DNA from: Chloroflexota bacterium
GTDB lineage: Bacteria > Chloroflexota > Anaerolineae > 4572-78 > J111
Direction of reading: 5' to 3'
DNA length: 64,000 nucleotides
Assembly: GCA_016860845.1 (NCBI GenBank)
Contig: BOKF01000011.1
Coordinates: 164,102 to 228,101 of the forward strand
Below, in pieces: positions 53,400 to 62,970 of the stretch. Every line of letters begins with the position of its first letter. Positions within the stretch are counted from its first letter, which is position 1. The position numbers were made by a program, and so were the translations under genes. The notes beneath the pieces are model-generated. The model worked only from the letters and a program-made list of their open reading frames with translations, ran no database searches and had not been told where the DNA came from.

Positions 53400-55482
53400 T
53401 AGCGGCCCAAGTAAGACTGGGCCAAAAGGGGGCCTTAACATTAATACCGCGCGAATTAAAACCGAATTTCCCTATAAAATCCGGGAAGTTGAAAATGCCT
53501 GGATTCCCCTGGCCGATGGCGCCCGGCTGGCGGCGCGCATCTGGCTGCCCCAGGATGCCGAGCGCCAGCCGGCGCCGGCGCTGCTGGAATACCTGCCCTA
53601 CCGCAAAAACGATCACACCTCCGTACGCGACGCCCTGCGCCATCCTTACCTGGCCGGGCACGGTTACGCCTGCCTGCGGGTAGATATCCGCGGCAGCGGC
53701 GACTCCGACGGCATTCTCTATGACGAGTATTTGGCCCAGGAACAGGATGATGCCCTGGAGGTCATCGCCTGGATCGCTGCTCAACCCTGGTGTAACGGCA
53801 ACGTCGGCATGTTCGGCATCTCCTGGGGAGGGTTCAACAGCTTGCAGGTGGCCGCACGCCGGCCGCCGGCGCTCAAGGCGGTCATTGCCGTGGACTTTAC
53901 CGACAACCGCTATGCCGACGACGTACACTATATGGGCGGCTGCATGCTGACCGCGACGATGCTGCCCTGGGCTGCCTTTATGTTTACTCTAAACCCCTCG
54001 CCGCCCGACCCGGCCCATGTGGGCGAACGCTGGCGGGAGATGTGGCTGGAACGGCTGGACAAAAACAGCCCCTGGGTGGAGCCATGGCTGCGCCACCAGC
54101 GGCGCGATGCCTACTGGCGACATGGCTCGGTCGGTGAGGATTACAGCGCCATCACCATCCCGGTCTATCTAGTTGGCGGCTGGGCCGACAGCTACAACAA
54201 TTCGATCCCCCGCATGCTGGCCGGTCTGTCCGGGCCGCGCAAGGGACTGATCGGCCCCTGGGCGCATACCTATCCTGAGCAGGGGATTCCCGGCCCGGCT
54301 ATTGGTTTTTTGCAGGAAAGCCTGCGCTGGTGGGATTTCTGGCTTAAGGGTATTGACACCGGCATTATGGCCGAGCCAATGCTGCGGAGCTGGATCCAGG
54401 ACAGCGCCCCTCCGGCCACCTGGTACGAGACGCGGCCGGGTCGCTGGGTAGCCGACCCGGCTTGGCCCTCCCCTTACGTGACCAGCCAGGACTATTACCT
54501 GAACAGCACCGGCGCAGCCCAGACCTTAGACACCACAGCCGGGCCGGAGCACGACCTGACCTTTAAAGGACTCCAAAGTCACGGCCTGAGGTGCGGCGAA
54601 TGGGGGTCGTATGGGGGGCGGGGTGAACTCGCGCCCGACCAGCGGCCGGCCGACGGGGAAGCCCTGACCTTTACCAGCGCGCCGCTGGCCGAAGCAGTAG
54701 AGATTTTGGGCCGGCCGGAGGTAGAGCTGACCGTGGCGGCCGACCAGCCCCTGGCCCTGCTCGGCGTGCGGCTGTGCGACGTGGCCCCAACCGGAGCCTC
54801 GACCCTGGTCACCTACGGCCTGTTGAATCTGGCTCATCGGGCTGGCTCCACCGAACCCGCGCCGCTGGAACCCGGCCGGCTTTACCGGGTCAGTGTGCCG
54901 CTGAACATGATCGGCTATCGTCTCCCGGCCGGCCATCGCTGGCGGGTAGCTGTTTCCCCTACCTATGCCCGCCATGCCTGGCCCTCGCCCCGGCCGATAA
55001 CACTGACCCTGCAGACGGGGGCCGGCAGCCGCCTCCGCCTACCGGTTCGTACCCCCCAGCCAGCCGATGCCAACCTGCCTCCCTTTGCACCCGCCGAAAC
55101 CTCGGCGCCCATGCCTATAGAGGAACTGCGCCCCGCTGGCCGCCGGCACACCCTCCAAACCGACCTGGTCAGTGGGACGACGCAGCTAACCATCGTCAGC
55201 GATGACGGCCATGTACGGCGGCCGGATAACGGGCTGGAATGGGAGGGCTTGACTACGGAAACATTTACCATCCGCGAGGACGACCCACTCTCTGCCGCCC
55301 AGCGGCTGCAAGGCCGCCTGGTCTACGGTCGGGCCGGCTGGCAGGTTTGCCTCGAAACCGACAGCCGGTTGACCTGCGACGCCGATACCTTTTACCTGGT
55401 TCATACCTTGACCGCTTACGAGGGCGAGAGCGAAGTGTTTAGCAGAAGTTGGCAGACAGTCATTCCTCGGGATCACCTGTAA
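53359..55482 (+). CDS. CocE/NonD family hydrolase (X-Pro dipeptidyl-peptidase S15-like)
   Basis: A serine hydrolase of up to 707 residues. [11 protein letters not shown] and [15 protein letters not shown] (nucleophile Ser in GxSxGG) lie in the alpha/beta-hydrolase domain. [11 protein letters not shown] may hold the catalytic His. From about residue 400 there is the beta-sandwich C-terminal domain of the family ([20 protein letters not shown]). It hydrolyses esters or amides of the cocaine-esterase or X-Pro peptidase type. The start is unsure: the only ATG lies 41 bases inside fumC. The next in-frame candidate is an unusual ATT at 53440 after AAAGGGGG, giving an N-terminus closer to the family. 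There is no signal peptide. Confidence 0.85.
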   Translation: MRWSARKKCWDRSNSGPSKTGPKGGLNINTARIKTEFPYKIREVENAWIPLADGARLAARIWLPQDAERQPAPALLEYLPYRKNDHTSVRDALRHPYLAGHGYACLRVDIRGSGDSDGILYDEYLAQEQDDALEVIAWIAAQPWCNGNVGMFGISWGGFNSLQVAARRPPALKAVIAVDFTDNRYADDVHYMGGCMLTATMLPWAAFMFTLNPSPPDPAHVGERWREMWLERLDKNSPWVEPWLRHQRRDAYWRHGSVGEDYSAITIPVYLVGGWADSYNNSIPRMLAGLSGPRKGLIGPWAHTYPEQGIPGPAIGFLQESLRWWDFWLKGIDTGIMAEPMLRSWIQDSAPPATWYETRPGRWVADPAWPSPYVTSQDYYLNSTGAAQTLDTTAGPEHDLTFKGLQSHGLRCGEWGSYGGRGELAPDQRPADGEALTFTSAPLAEAVEILGRPEVELTVAADQPLALLGVRLCDVAPTGASTLVTYGLLNLAHRAGSTEPAPLEPGRLYRVSVPLNMIGYRLPAGHRWRVAVSPTYARHAWPSPRPITLTLQTGAGSRLRLPVRTPQPADANLPPFAPAETSAPMPIEELRPAGRRHTLQTDLVSGTTQLTIVSDDGHVRRPDNGLEWEGLTTETFTIREDDPLSAAQRLQGRLVYGRAGWQVCLETDSRLTCDADTFYLVHTLTAYEGESEVFSRSWQTVIPRDHL

Positions 55483-55551
55483 GAACAATTCTTTTCAATT
55501 AAGCGAAGGAGTACTCACGATCCGGGGCACGCCACCCATCAAGAAAAGATT

Positions 55552-55622
55552 TGGAACTCGTAAGATCTTATTGGAATGCACTCGGCGAGTTCCCTCAGTT
55601 CCTTTGAGTTCCCACGAGCTAT
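55552..55622. repeat. GAGTTCC-family repeat (second copy)
   Basis: GGAACTCGTAAGATC on the left; CGAGTTCCCTCAGTTCCTTT and GAGTTCCCACGAGCT on the right, which pair. Same family as 6865-6950, and again it ends just before a ribosome site. Confidence 0.75.
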
Positions 55623-55641
55623 TTTAGTAAGGAGACCGACC

Positions 55642-57093
55642 ATGATACTTCGTCCCAAAATATCCCTGCCCGAAGACCGTTTCTTTGGCCCGGAGGCCAG
55701 GCAAAAAGAAATTGCCCAACATTTATACGCCAGCGTGGCCCAGCTTCCCCTCATTTGCCCTCACGGTCACGTGGAGCCGCGCCTGCTCGGCGACCCTGAC
55801 TACTCCTTTGGCACCCCCACCGACCTGCTGCTCATCCCCGACCATTACGTGTTCAGGATGTTGTACTCACAGGGCATCCCGTTGGAACGCCTGGGTATCC
55901 CCCGCCGTGATGTTCGTGAATCTCAGTCGAACGCTGAGGCCCAGGTAGAGCAGGACCACCGCCACATTTGGCAAATTTTTGCCGAGAATTTTTACCTATT
56001 CCGGGGAACGCCGACCGGCATCTGGTTTACGCACGAACTTCATAATGTGTTTGGCGTGGAGGACAAGCTGACCGGCGAGTCGGCGCAGGACATTTACGAC
56101 CAGATTGCGTCCTGCCTGGCCCAGCCGGAGTTCCGCCCGCGTCGCCTCTACGAACGCTTTAATATCGAAGTTCTGACCACCACCGATGCGGCCACCGACA
56201 CGCTCGACTATCATCGCGCCATCCAGGAGTCAGGCTGGCCGGCCCGCATTTTGCCCACCTTTCGCCCTGATAGCGTGGTCAACCTCAATACACCCGGCTG
56301 GGGCAAGCATATTGAGACCCTGGGGGAGGTCAGCGGCATCGAGGTGGTTGGTTATCAAACCTTTATCCAGGCTCTGGAAAACCGCCGCACCTTCTTCAAA
56401 AAAATGGGGGCCACCGCCACCGACCACGCCGCTGTCACCCCCTACACCGCAGAATTATCGCCACAAGAGGCTGAAGTGATTTTTCAACGCGCCCTCAAAG
56501 GCCAGGCCACCGCTGAGGATGCCACCCGTTTTACCGGGCATATGCTCATGGAAAATGCCCGCATGAGTCTGGAGGATGGCCTGGTGATGCAGCTTCATCC
56601 CGGCTCTTATCGCGACCATAACAGCCAAATCTACGAACGGTTTGGGATTGCCATGGGAGCGGATATACCTGTTGCGACCGAGTACACCCAAAATCTCCAT
56701 CCTTTGCTGAACAAGTACGGCAACGATACCCGCCTGACCCTCATCCTGTTCACCCTCGATGAAACCACCTACTCGCGGGAATTAGCGCCGCTGGCAGGCC
56801 ACTACCCCGCTCTCAAACTAGGCCCGCCCTGGTGGTTTTACGACAGCCCCAACGGCATGGTCAGATTTTTGGAGCAGGTCGTCGAAACTGCCGGCATTTA
56901 CAATACCGCCGGCTTCAACGACGACACCCGCGCTTATCCGTCTATCCCGGCCCGGCACGACCTGTGGCGGCGGGTTACTTGCAACTGGGTGGCCGGTTTG
57001 GTGGCGCGTGGTCTTCTTGATATGGATGATGCCGGCGAAATGGTGCTGGATTTGGCCTACCGTTTAGCCAAACGGACCTATAAATTTGAATAG
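55642..57093 (+). CDS. uxaC: Glucuronate isomerase
   Basis: A 483-residue member of the amidohydrolase fold that converts D-glucuronate to D-fructuronate and D-galacturonate to D-tagaturonate. LICPHGHVEPRLL carries the HxH metal pair. FEVLTTTDAATDTLDYHR, TFRPDSVVNL, MQLHPGSYRDHN and GFNDDTRAYPSIPARHDLWRR are UxaC-specific blocks; I read each from the visible chain. AAGGAG lies 7 bases before the ATG, which decides for 55642 over an in-frame ATG in the upstream repeat. No other uronate genes are in the window. Confidence 0.94.
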   Translation: MILRPKISLPEDRFFGPEARQKEIAQHLYASVAQLPLICPHGHVEPRLLGDPDYSFGTPTDLLLIPDHYVFRMLYSQGIPLERLGIPRRDVRESQSNAEAQVEQDHRHIWQIFAENFYLFRGTPTGIWFTHELHNVFGVEDKLTGESAQDIYDQIASCLAQPEFRPRRLYERFNIEVLTTTDAATDTLDYHRAIQESGWPARILPTFRPDSVVNLNTPGWGKHIETLGEVSGIEVVGYQTFIQALENRRTFFKKMGATATDHAAVTPYTAELSPQEAEVIFQRALKGQATAEDATRFTGHMLMENARMSLEDGLVMQLHPGSYRDHNSQIYERFGIAMGADIPVATEYTQNLHPLLNKYGNDTRLTLILFTLDETTYSRELAPLAGHYPALKLGPPWWFYDSPNGMVRFLEQVVETAGIYNTAGFNDDTRAYPSIPARHDLWRRVTCNWVAGLVARGLLDMDDAGEMVLDLAYRLAKRTYKFE

Positions 57094-57212
57094 TAGAAGC
57101 AATTCGGTCAGGCAAATCTAAGCGACTTGCCTCACTTCGCTCTAATTCGCTTCCTTATCAGACCATGATATACTGAGGGAAGCATGTTAACACTGTGTTG
57201 AGGCAAGATAGG

Positions 57213-60200
57213 ATGACTGACCAAACCCCCTCATCAAAGACCCGGCTGTCGTGGCCCCTGGTCGTGGCAATAATAATATTGGTAGGAGCCTTGTTAGCCC
57301 TCGCTTATGCCTGGAACCAGGCCCGGCAGGCGGCGCTTCGGACGGAAATGGCTCTGGCCACTGCCACTGCCAACCTGGCCAATGCTGAGAGGTCTCAAGT
57401 AACCGCCTCAGCGAGCCAGACGGCTGCCGCGGCCACTGCTCAGGCTGAGATAACAGCAGCCCAGGTTACAGCCCAGGCTGATATGGCAGCGGCCCAGGCT
57501 ACCGCTCAAGCAGCTCTGGCCACTGCCACCGCCGTCGAGGCGGCTGCCCAGGCCCGCCAAACAGATGCTTTGTCGGCCGCAGCCGACGAAGCTGAGGCCC
57601 AGGCCCGTCAGGCTGAGATTTACCGCCAGGCCGCAGCCGCCATGGCCAACCTGCCCGGCAACCCGAACCAAAGCCTGCTTCTGGCGACGGAGGCTGTTTC
57701 AGCCAGCTTAGCCGCCGGCAACGGAGTTCCCCCGGAAATCATCGCGGCGCTGCGCCAGGCCGTCTGGGCGAATCGCCTGGACAGCCGGTTAGCGGCCGGC
57801 CATACCGGCCCGGTCAATGACGTGGCTCTCAGCCCTGATGGTGACCGCCTGGCTACCGTGGGCGACGATGGCACGGTTCGACTCTGGGATGCCGCTTCCG
57901 GCGGTGAGATCCTGACCCTGACCCACTCCCCTGCCGGACTTCCCGTCTACAGCGTCGCCTTTAGCCCGGCCGGCGACCGCTTGGCCACGGCCAGTTTCGA
58001 TCAAACAGCCAAAATCTGGGATGCCAAGACCGGCCAGGAGCTGCTGACGCTGACCGGCCACAAGGATTGGGTCGTCGGTGTAGCTTTTAGCCCGGCAGCG
58101 GTCCAAAACAGTGAGGGAATGATTGCGACCGGCAGCCAGGATGGTACGGCCATCATCTGGGACGTGGCCACTGGAAAGCTCTTGCTAACCCTGGACTCCT
58201 CCTCCGGCGGGACAATCGGCCATACTGCTGCCATTAATCGCCTGGCCTTTAACCCTGAAGGAGACCGCCTGGCCACAGCCAGCGACGACGGCCAGATCAC
58301 CATCTGGGACACGGCTTCGGGCCAGGCCCTCCTGGCGCTGGAGGGCCACGCTGGGGCGGTGTACGACGTGACCTTCAACCCCGACGGCGACCGTTTGGCC
58401 TCGGCCAGCATTGACGGGACCATCAAGCTCTGGGAGAGCGACTCAGGCCGGGAAGTGCGCACGCTTCGTCACAGCCGAACCGGCTGGGCAACCAGCGTGG
58501 CCTTTAGCTCAAGCGGAGCCTGGCTGGCCTCGGCTGGGGAAGACGGCCGGGTGGTCATCTGGGATGCAGCTACCGGCCGGGAGCGGTTTAATCTACCTGG
58601 ACATACCGGCGCGGTCAACGGCCTGGCGATTTCTTCCGTTGAGAGTGCCGGCAATACCAGAAGTGATCGCCTGGCCTCGGCCAGCGCCGATGGACAGGTC
58701 CGCTTGTGGCAAATCACTGGCAACGAAGCTTCGCTGATCCTGCCCTCCCTGGCCAACCATCGCGGATCGGTCTACGGCATTGCCGTAAACCCTTCCGGGA
58801 GCCAACTGGCTACCTCCGGCGGGGATGGCGTTATCAAACTCTGGGAGGTCGCCCCGGATAAAAACCGCCTGGTTCGCACCCTGATCCCCACCGACACCAC
58901 CGGAGCGCTCTACGCCGTAACCTTCAGCCCTGACGATGACAGCCTGGCCGCAGCCGGTGAAGATGGCATCGTGACGCTTTGGGAGACGACTTCACCGGCC
59001 ACTTCTGAAAGTGGGTCCACTGCTCGCCTCCGCCTGACCGGCCATACCGGCCCCATTTACGCCCTGGCCTTTAACCCCTCCGGCGACCGGCTGGCCAGCG
59101 CTGGCGAGGATGGCACGGTTCGGTTGTGGGATAGTACGAGCGGTGAGGACATCGCCGTCCTGCCCCCGTCCGCCGCAGAGGCAGGGGGGAATGCCGGGCC
59201 GATCTACGGCCTGGCCTTTAACCCCGCCAGCAATTTTCTGGCTACGGCCGACAGAAATGGCTCCGTCAAAATTTGGGATGTAGATTCGAGCGAACAGGTT
59301 TCTTCTCTGCCCAGCAGTGGGACGCCCGTGCGCGCCCTGGCCTTTCGCCCCGCCCTGCCCGACGACTCGGGAGGGGAGACAGGCGACATGCTGGCTATTG
59401 GCGGAGATGATGGAACGGTCCGGCTGTGGACTATCCGACAATCCCTGCGCCCGCTGCCGGGGGCCAGCGCCGCTATCCAGACCCTGGCTTTTAGCCCCGA
59501 TAATAACCGCCTGGCGGCCACTGCGGCTGATGGCACCGTGACAATCTGGAGCCTGGTTTCCGGCCAGGTCTTGCTGCGGCTGGCCTCTCCCTCTGGGATA
59601 ATGGCCGGCTATGGTCTGGCCTTCCTCCCCGGCGAGGAATTCCTGGTAACTGGCAGCCAGGCGATTTCCACTGAGAGTAAAGGCACTCCGGCTGAAAATG
59701 TGGGTGGAATGGCGCTGCGTTGGGACATCGGCGTGGGCGAACTGCTCGATCTGTACAGCCCGGCCCCAATCAAGGACTTGGCCCTGGCCCGCTTCTCTGG
59801 GAGTACAGGCGCTTCCATCAAAGGAGACCACCTGGCCACAGCCGGGGAAGATGGTGCAGTCCGGCTGTGGCAAATCGAGCCGGGGGCCAACCGGTGGTCG
59901 GCTGTATCTTCCGGCAGGAGAGACGGGACAGCCGGAGTGTTTCCGGCCGGCGAGAGGATCATTCTAACCAGCGTGACCGCGGCAGGGGATTACCTGGCCG
60001 GCGGAGACGACAGCGGCTCGGTCCGGCTGTGGTCGACCGAGTCGGGTGAATTGTTGGCCACACTGGCTGCTCATACCGGCCCGGTGAACAGCCTGGTCTT
60101 GGTCAGCTCCCCGGAAATTACCAGAGCGGATCGCTTGATCACGGCGGGCCAGGATGACACGGTGAAGGTCTGGGCGATTTCCCCCACAGGCACGCTTGAT

Positions 60201-60782
60201 GACCGGCCGCAGCTAACCCTGCGCAGCCATACCGGCGATGTCGTCGCGGTGGCATTCAATCCGGACGCCGGGGCAGCCGGGCTGCTGGCCACAGCCAGCC
60301 ACGATGGCACCGCCCGGCTGTGGGACTTGCAGGGGTCAGGCGGGGAACTTCTGACCCTGACCGGCCACATTGGCTGGTTGAATGATGTGGCCTTTAGCAC
60401 GAGGGGTGATCGCCTGGCCACAGCCGGGGAGGATGGCACGGTCCGGGTGTGGGATACGGCTTCGGGGCGGGAACTGCTTCGCCTGGCCGCTGCCGAGGGG
60501 CTGGACGGGCCAATCAAACGAGTGGCTTTTAGCGCCTCGAGCGCCGGGGTTGAACGGCTGGCTGCGCTGACCGGGGATGGTGCGGTACGGGTGTGGTCGT
60601 TGGAGCCGGGGCAGAATGGCGACCTTTCTGTTCAACCGCTGTTTCAGTTGGCTCCATCCTTCAACAGCAGACCGGGCAGTTTGGCCTTTGACTCTACCGG
60701 CCGCGCCTTAATTACTGCCGGGGACGATGGCGTGGTGCGGTTTTACGCGCTGGAAGTAGAGGATTTGTTGAGTCTGCGCTAG
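57213..60782 (+). CDS. Membrane-anchored protein with Ala-rich stalk and about 21 WD40 repeats
   Basis: A 1189-residue protein of unknown role. Residues 14-34 are one membrane segment (PLVVAIIILVGALLALAYAW). Residues about 37-140 are a heptad-like stalk of Ala, Thr, Gln and Glu, ending ANLPGNPNQSLLLATEAV, a motif common before WD40 arrays in signalling proteins. Then come about 21 WD40 repeats, each with a GDRLATAGEDGTVRLWD-like core, enough for three seven-bladed propellers. No kinase, protease or nucleotide-binding domain is present, so it is probably a scaffold. GAGG about 8 bases upstream favours ATG 57213 over GTG 57195. The DNA of the repeats is itself repetitive. Confidence 0.88.
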   Translation: MTDQTPSSKTRLSWPLVVAIIILVGALLALAYAWNQARQAALRTEMALATATANLANAERSQVTASASQTAAAATAQAEITAAQVTAQADMAAAQATAQAALATATAVEAAAQARQTDALSAAADEAEAQARQAEIYRQAAAAMANLPGNPNQSLLLATEAVSASLAAGNGVPPEIIAALRQAVWANRLDSRLAAGHTGPVNDVALSPDGDRLATVGDDGTVRLWDAASGGEILTLTHSPAGLPVYSVAFSPAGDRLATASFDQTAKIWDAKTGQELLTLTGHKDWVVGVAFSPAAVQNSEGMIATGSQDGTAIIWDVATGKLLLTLDSSSGGTIGHTAAINRLAFNPEGDRLATASDDGQITIWDTASGQALLALEGHAGAVYDVTFNPDGDRLASASIDGTIKLWESDSGREVRTLRHSRTGWATSVAFSSSGAWLASAGEDGRVVIWDAATGRERFNLPGHTGAVNGLAISSVESAGNTRSDRLASASADGQVRLWQITGNEASLILPSLANHRGSVYGIAVNPSGSQLATSGGDGVIKLWEVAPDKNRLVRTLIPTDTTGALYAVTFSPDDDSLAAAGEDGIVTLWETTSPATSESGSTARLRLTGHTGPIYALAFNPSGDRLASAGEDGTVRLWDSTSGEDIAVLPPSAAEAGGNAGPIYGLAFNPASNFLATADRNGSVKIWDVDSSEQVSSLPSSGTPVRALAFRPALPDDSGGETGDMLAIGGDDGTVRLWTIRQSLRPLPGASAAIQTLAFSPDNNRLAATAADGTVTIWSLVSGQVLLRLASPSGIMAGYGLAFLPGEEFLVTGSQAISTESKGTPAENVGGMALRWDIGVGELLDLYSPAPIKDLALARFSGSTGASIKGDHLATAGEDGAVRLWQIEPGANRWSAVSSGRRDGTAGVFPAGERIILTSVTAAGDYLAGGDDSGSVRLWSTESGELLATLAAHTGPVNSLVLVSSPEITRADRLITAGQDDTVKVWAISPTGTLDDRPQLTLRSHTGDVVAVAFNPDAGAAGLLATASHDGTARLWDLQGSGGELLTLTGHIGWLNDVAFSTRGDRLATAGEDGTVRVWDTASGRELLRLAAAEGLDGPIKRVAFSASSAGVERLAALTGDGAVRVWSLEPGQNGDLSVQPLFQLAPSFNSRPGSLAFDSTGRALITAGDDGVVRFYALEVEDLLSLR

Positions 60783-60784
60783 GG

Positions 60785-60930
60785 TCTGTTGACATTTCAC
60801 CTGGTTGGTCCAAAAACGCCGCTTCGATACGGCTGACGCCTACTCAGCATGCGTTTTTGGGCCGATTTCGCATGCTGAGTGCCCGTTAGGGCGTATCGAA
60901 GCAGCGAAATCAGCAAATGTCAACAGATGT
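60785..60930. repeat. Long imperfect inverted repeat, MITE-like
   Basis: TCTGTTGACATTT at the left end is matched by AAATGTCAACAGA at the right end. GCTTCGATACG is matched by CGTATCGAAGC, and CTCAGCATGCG by CGCATGCTGAG, so three nested arm pairs are visible over about 145 bases. It has no gene. The outer arms resemble terminal inverted repeats. Confidence 0.8.
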
Positions 60931-60953
60931 TAGTGATTACACGAATGATGACT

Positions 60954-61508
60954 ATGCAAACGTATCTTACCCAAATCTTAGCTGAACTACAGACAACCCT
61001 CCCCCAGGTATCCACCGAGTCAAGCGACCGCTTAATCGAGGCCATCATGGAGGCCGATAAAATCTTTGTAAGCGGAGCGGGCAGGTCGGGTTTGGTTCTC
61101 AAAGCCTTTGCCATGCGGCTGATGCATCTGGGTTTTCAAGTCCATGTGGTGGGAGAAACAACTGCGCCCAGCATCACCCCCAATGACCTGCTCTTGATCG
61201 GCTCCGGCTCCGGCACAACCAACACCCTGGTAGTGATTGCCAATGAAGCGCGGAGGGTCGGGGCGAAGGTGGCCCTCATTACCAGCCGGGCCGAGTCATC
61301 CCTTGGCCAGGTTGCCGATATTGTGCTCACTATACCCGCTTCAACTCCCAAGGTAGCCAACCCGATTTATCCTCAATCTATTCAGCCGATGGGTTCATTA
61401 TTTGAACAGGCGATGCTATTAACTTTAGATGCGCTCGTTCTAAGGTTAATGGCTAAAACAAATCGGGACTCTGAGGCTATGTTCATGAGACATGCCAATT
61501 TGGAGTAG
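60954..61508 (+). CDS. SIS-domain 6-phospho-3-hexuloisomerase-like protein (HxlB family)
   Basis: A 184-residue SIS-domain isomerase. FVSGAGRSGLVLKAFAMRLMHLGF and VVGETTAPSITPNDLLLIGSGSG are the HxlB pattern, and PMGSLFEQAMLLTLDALV with the final MRHANLE closely matches archaeal PHI enzymes. HxlB turns 3-hexulose-6-phosphate into fructose-6-phosphate in formaldehyde fixation or pentose synthesis. The partner synthase is not in this window. Several ATGs are possible (60927, 60945, 60948, 60954). The last fits the family length, and none has a strong ribosome site. Confidence 0.88.
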   Translation: MQTYLTQILAELQTTLPQVSTESSDRLIEAIMEADKIFVSGAGRSGLVLKAFAMRLMHLGFQVHVVGETTAPSITPNDLLLIGSGSGTTNTLVVIANEARRVGAKVALITSRAESSLGQVADIVLTIPASTPKVANPIYPQSIQPMGSLFEQAMLLTLDALVLRLMAKTNRDSEAMFMRHANLE

Positions 61509-61531
61509 CTTAACCTGTGCTCGCACTCCTG

Positions 61532-62740
61532 TCATTTAGCTGTCAAAAAAGTCCGGGCCTGAGTTAAAAGCCGCTCCACTTGTTCGGAGCTTGCATTGCC
61601 ACCCCCCTGAGCCAGCCGGTCATCACCACTACCGCGACCCCCTATCTCGGCCAGACAATGATCCAATAACTCTCGAGCATTGATCGCACTCCCTATGGCA
61701 CAACTGGTCACAACGGTCAATTTTTGACCATCGTACCCGGCTAATACAGCCACCAGGTTATCTTGCGCTTGCAACTGTTTGGCCAGTTCCCGCAGCTCGC
61801 CGATGACCCGGTTTGGATAGAGCTTTATCGCCAGACGGACTGTCCCGTGAGGTTCTGCCTGGGCGCTCAACTGCTGGGTTTCAAAAGAGAGCAGCTCGGC
61901 GCGCAGACCGCTGATCTCCCGCTGGGCCGCTGCCAGTTGCTCTGCCTGCCGGCTGACCACCCTCGCCACCTCCCCAGGATGGGTGCTTAGTTGACGGCAA
62001 AGATCCGTCACCACCTCGTGATCCTGTTGGAAAAAGGTCAAAGCCTGCTGCCCGGCAACAAAGTGGAGCCGCAGCTTTTTGTTCTTCCGCTCGGTTTTCA
62101 CGATTTTGATGAGTCCGATCATCCCTGTGGTTAGGCAATGCGTTCCCCCACAGGCCGAATAATCAAACTCAGCCACCTCCACCACGCGGATTTGCCCGCT
62201 CACCTTGGGGGGGCGGCGCAGCGGCACCGTGCCCAACTGGTCGGCGGTAATAAAATAGGTTTTGATCGGCCGGTTCTCGAAAACAAGCTGATTGACCAGA
62301 CCCTCGACCTGCTGGATGTCGGACCCACTCAGCTCGACGTCAGGCACATCAATGGTTGAGGGCGAGTCGGCGCTGATTTTGGCCGAGAGCGTCTCTAAAC
62401 CCAGGCGTTGTTCCAAAGCACGAGAGATGATGTGCTGGGCTGAATGGTGCTGCATGTGGCCCAGACGCCGGCTGCCGTCAATCCGAGCAGTGACCAGCGG
62501 GCCGGAAACATCGCCCTCAACCCGGTGGACAATCATGCCATCTTCATCGCGAAAAACATCAACCACCCGCGCTTGGCCCAAGATCCCGGTATCATGGAGC
62601 TGACCGCCTCCGGTGGGGTAAAAGTAACTTCTTTCAAGAATCACCTCAAATTGGCCATTTCCCAGCCTTGTTTTTTGGATGATCCTGGCTTCAAATTCCC
62701 AGGTGAGTGGCTCTGCCCAATAAACTGCTTGCGTTTCCAT
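61532..62740 (-). CDS. Alanyl-tRNA editing protein AlaX, long form with DHHA1 domain
   Basis: A 402-residue stand-alone editing protein that removes wrongly attached Ser or Gly from tRNA-Ala. Residues about 10-90 resemble the AlaRS beta-barrel (YFYPTGGGQLHDTG). HMQHHSAQHIISRAL and CGGTHC hold the zinc and editing His/Cys residues. A coiled coil (about 270-305) joins to a DHHA1-like domain ending SGDDRLAQGGG. Long AlaX forms with this tail are known. It is convergent with the isomerase gene (23 bases between stops). Confidence 0.93.
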   Translation of the reverse strand: METQAVYWAEPLTWEFEARIIQKTRLGNGQFEVILERSYFYPTGGGQLHDTGILGQARVVDVFRDEDGMIVHRVEGDVSGPLVTARIDGSRRLGHMQHHSAQHIISRALEQRLGLETLSAKISADSPSTIDVPDVELSGSDIQQVEGLVNQLVFENRPIKTYFITADQLGTVPLRRPPKVSGQIRVVEVAEFDYSACGGTHCLTTGMIGLIKIVKTERKNKKLRLHFVAGQQALTFFQQDHEVVTDLCRQLSTHPGEVARVVSRQAEQLAAAQREISGLRAELLSFETQQLSAQAEPHGTVRLAIKLYPNRVIGELRELAKQLQAQDNLVAVLAGYDGQKLTVVTSCAIGSAINARELLDHCLAEIGGRGSGDDRLAQGGGNASSEQVERLLTQARTFLTAK

Positions 62741-62811
62741 TATTCATTCTTCCTCAATTCCAGTTTATTTCGATTCAAATGATCGCGCAATTTTGCGGTG
62801 TTAGCGGGTTT

Positions 62812-62838
62812 GTAGGACAAGTTGACAACTTGTCCTAC
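62812..62838. repeat. TAGGACAA-family palindrome (single unit)
   Basis: GTAGGACAAGTTG and CAACTTGTCCTAC form a perfect 27-base palindrome with one central base. Same family as 6123-6180. The surrounding gap 62741-62970 shows no gene. Confidence 0.85.
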
Positions 62839-62970
62839 ACTGCCATAAAATTGGGACGCCCCGCTGTCAGCCGATTTCTTGACAAAAAAAGGGGGTTATA
62901 ATAGCATGAGCGTGGTGACGCCACATCCACATTTATATTAAAGAAGTATCACCACATATCAGGTAACGCA

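Noticed and set aside
57400..57650. Ala/Gln-rich stretch as a collagen-like or silk-like surface repeat
   Set aside because: The pattern is an Ala-rich helical heptad without Gly-X-Y periodicity and fits a stalk before the propellers.
62879..62902. TTGACA and TATAAT before the RpiR gene
   Set aside because: Only 12 bases separate the two boxes, too few for a normal sigma70 promoter.
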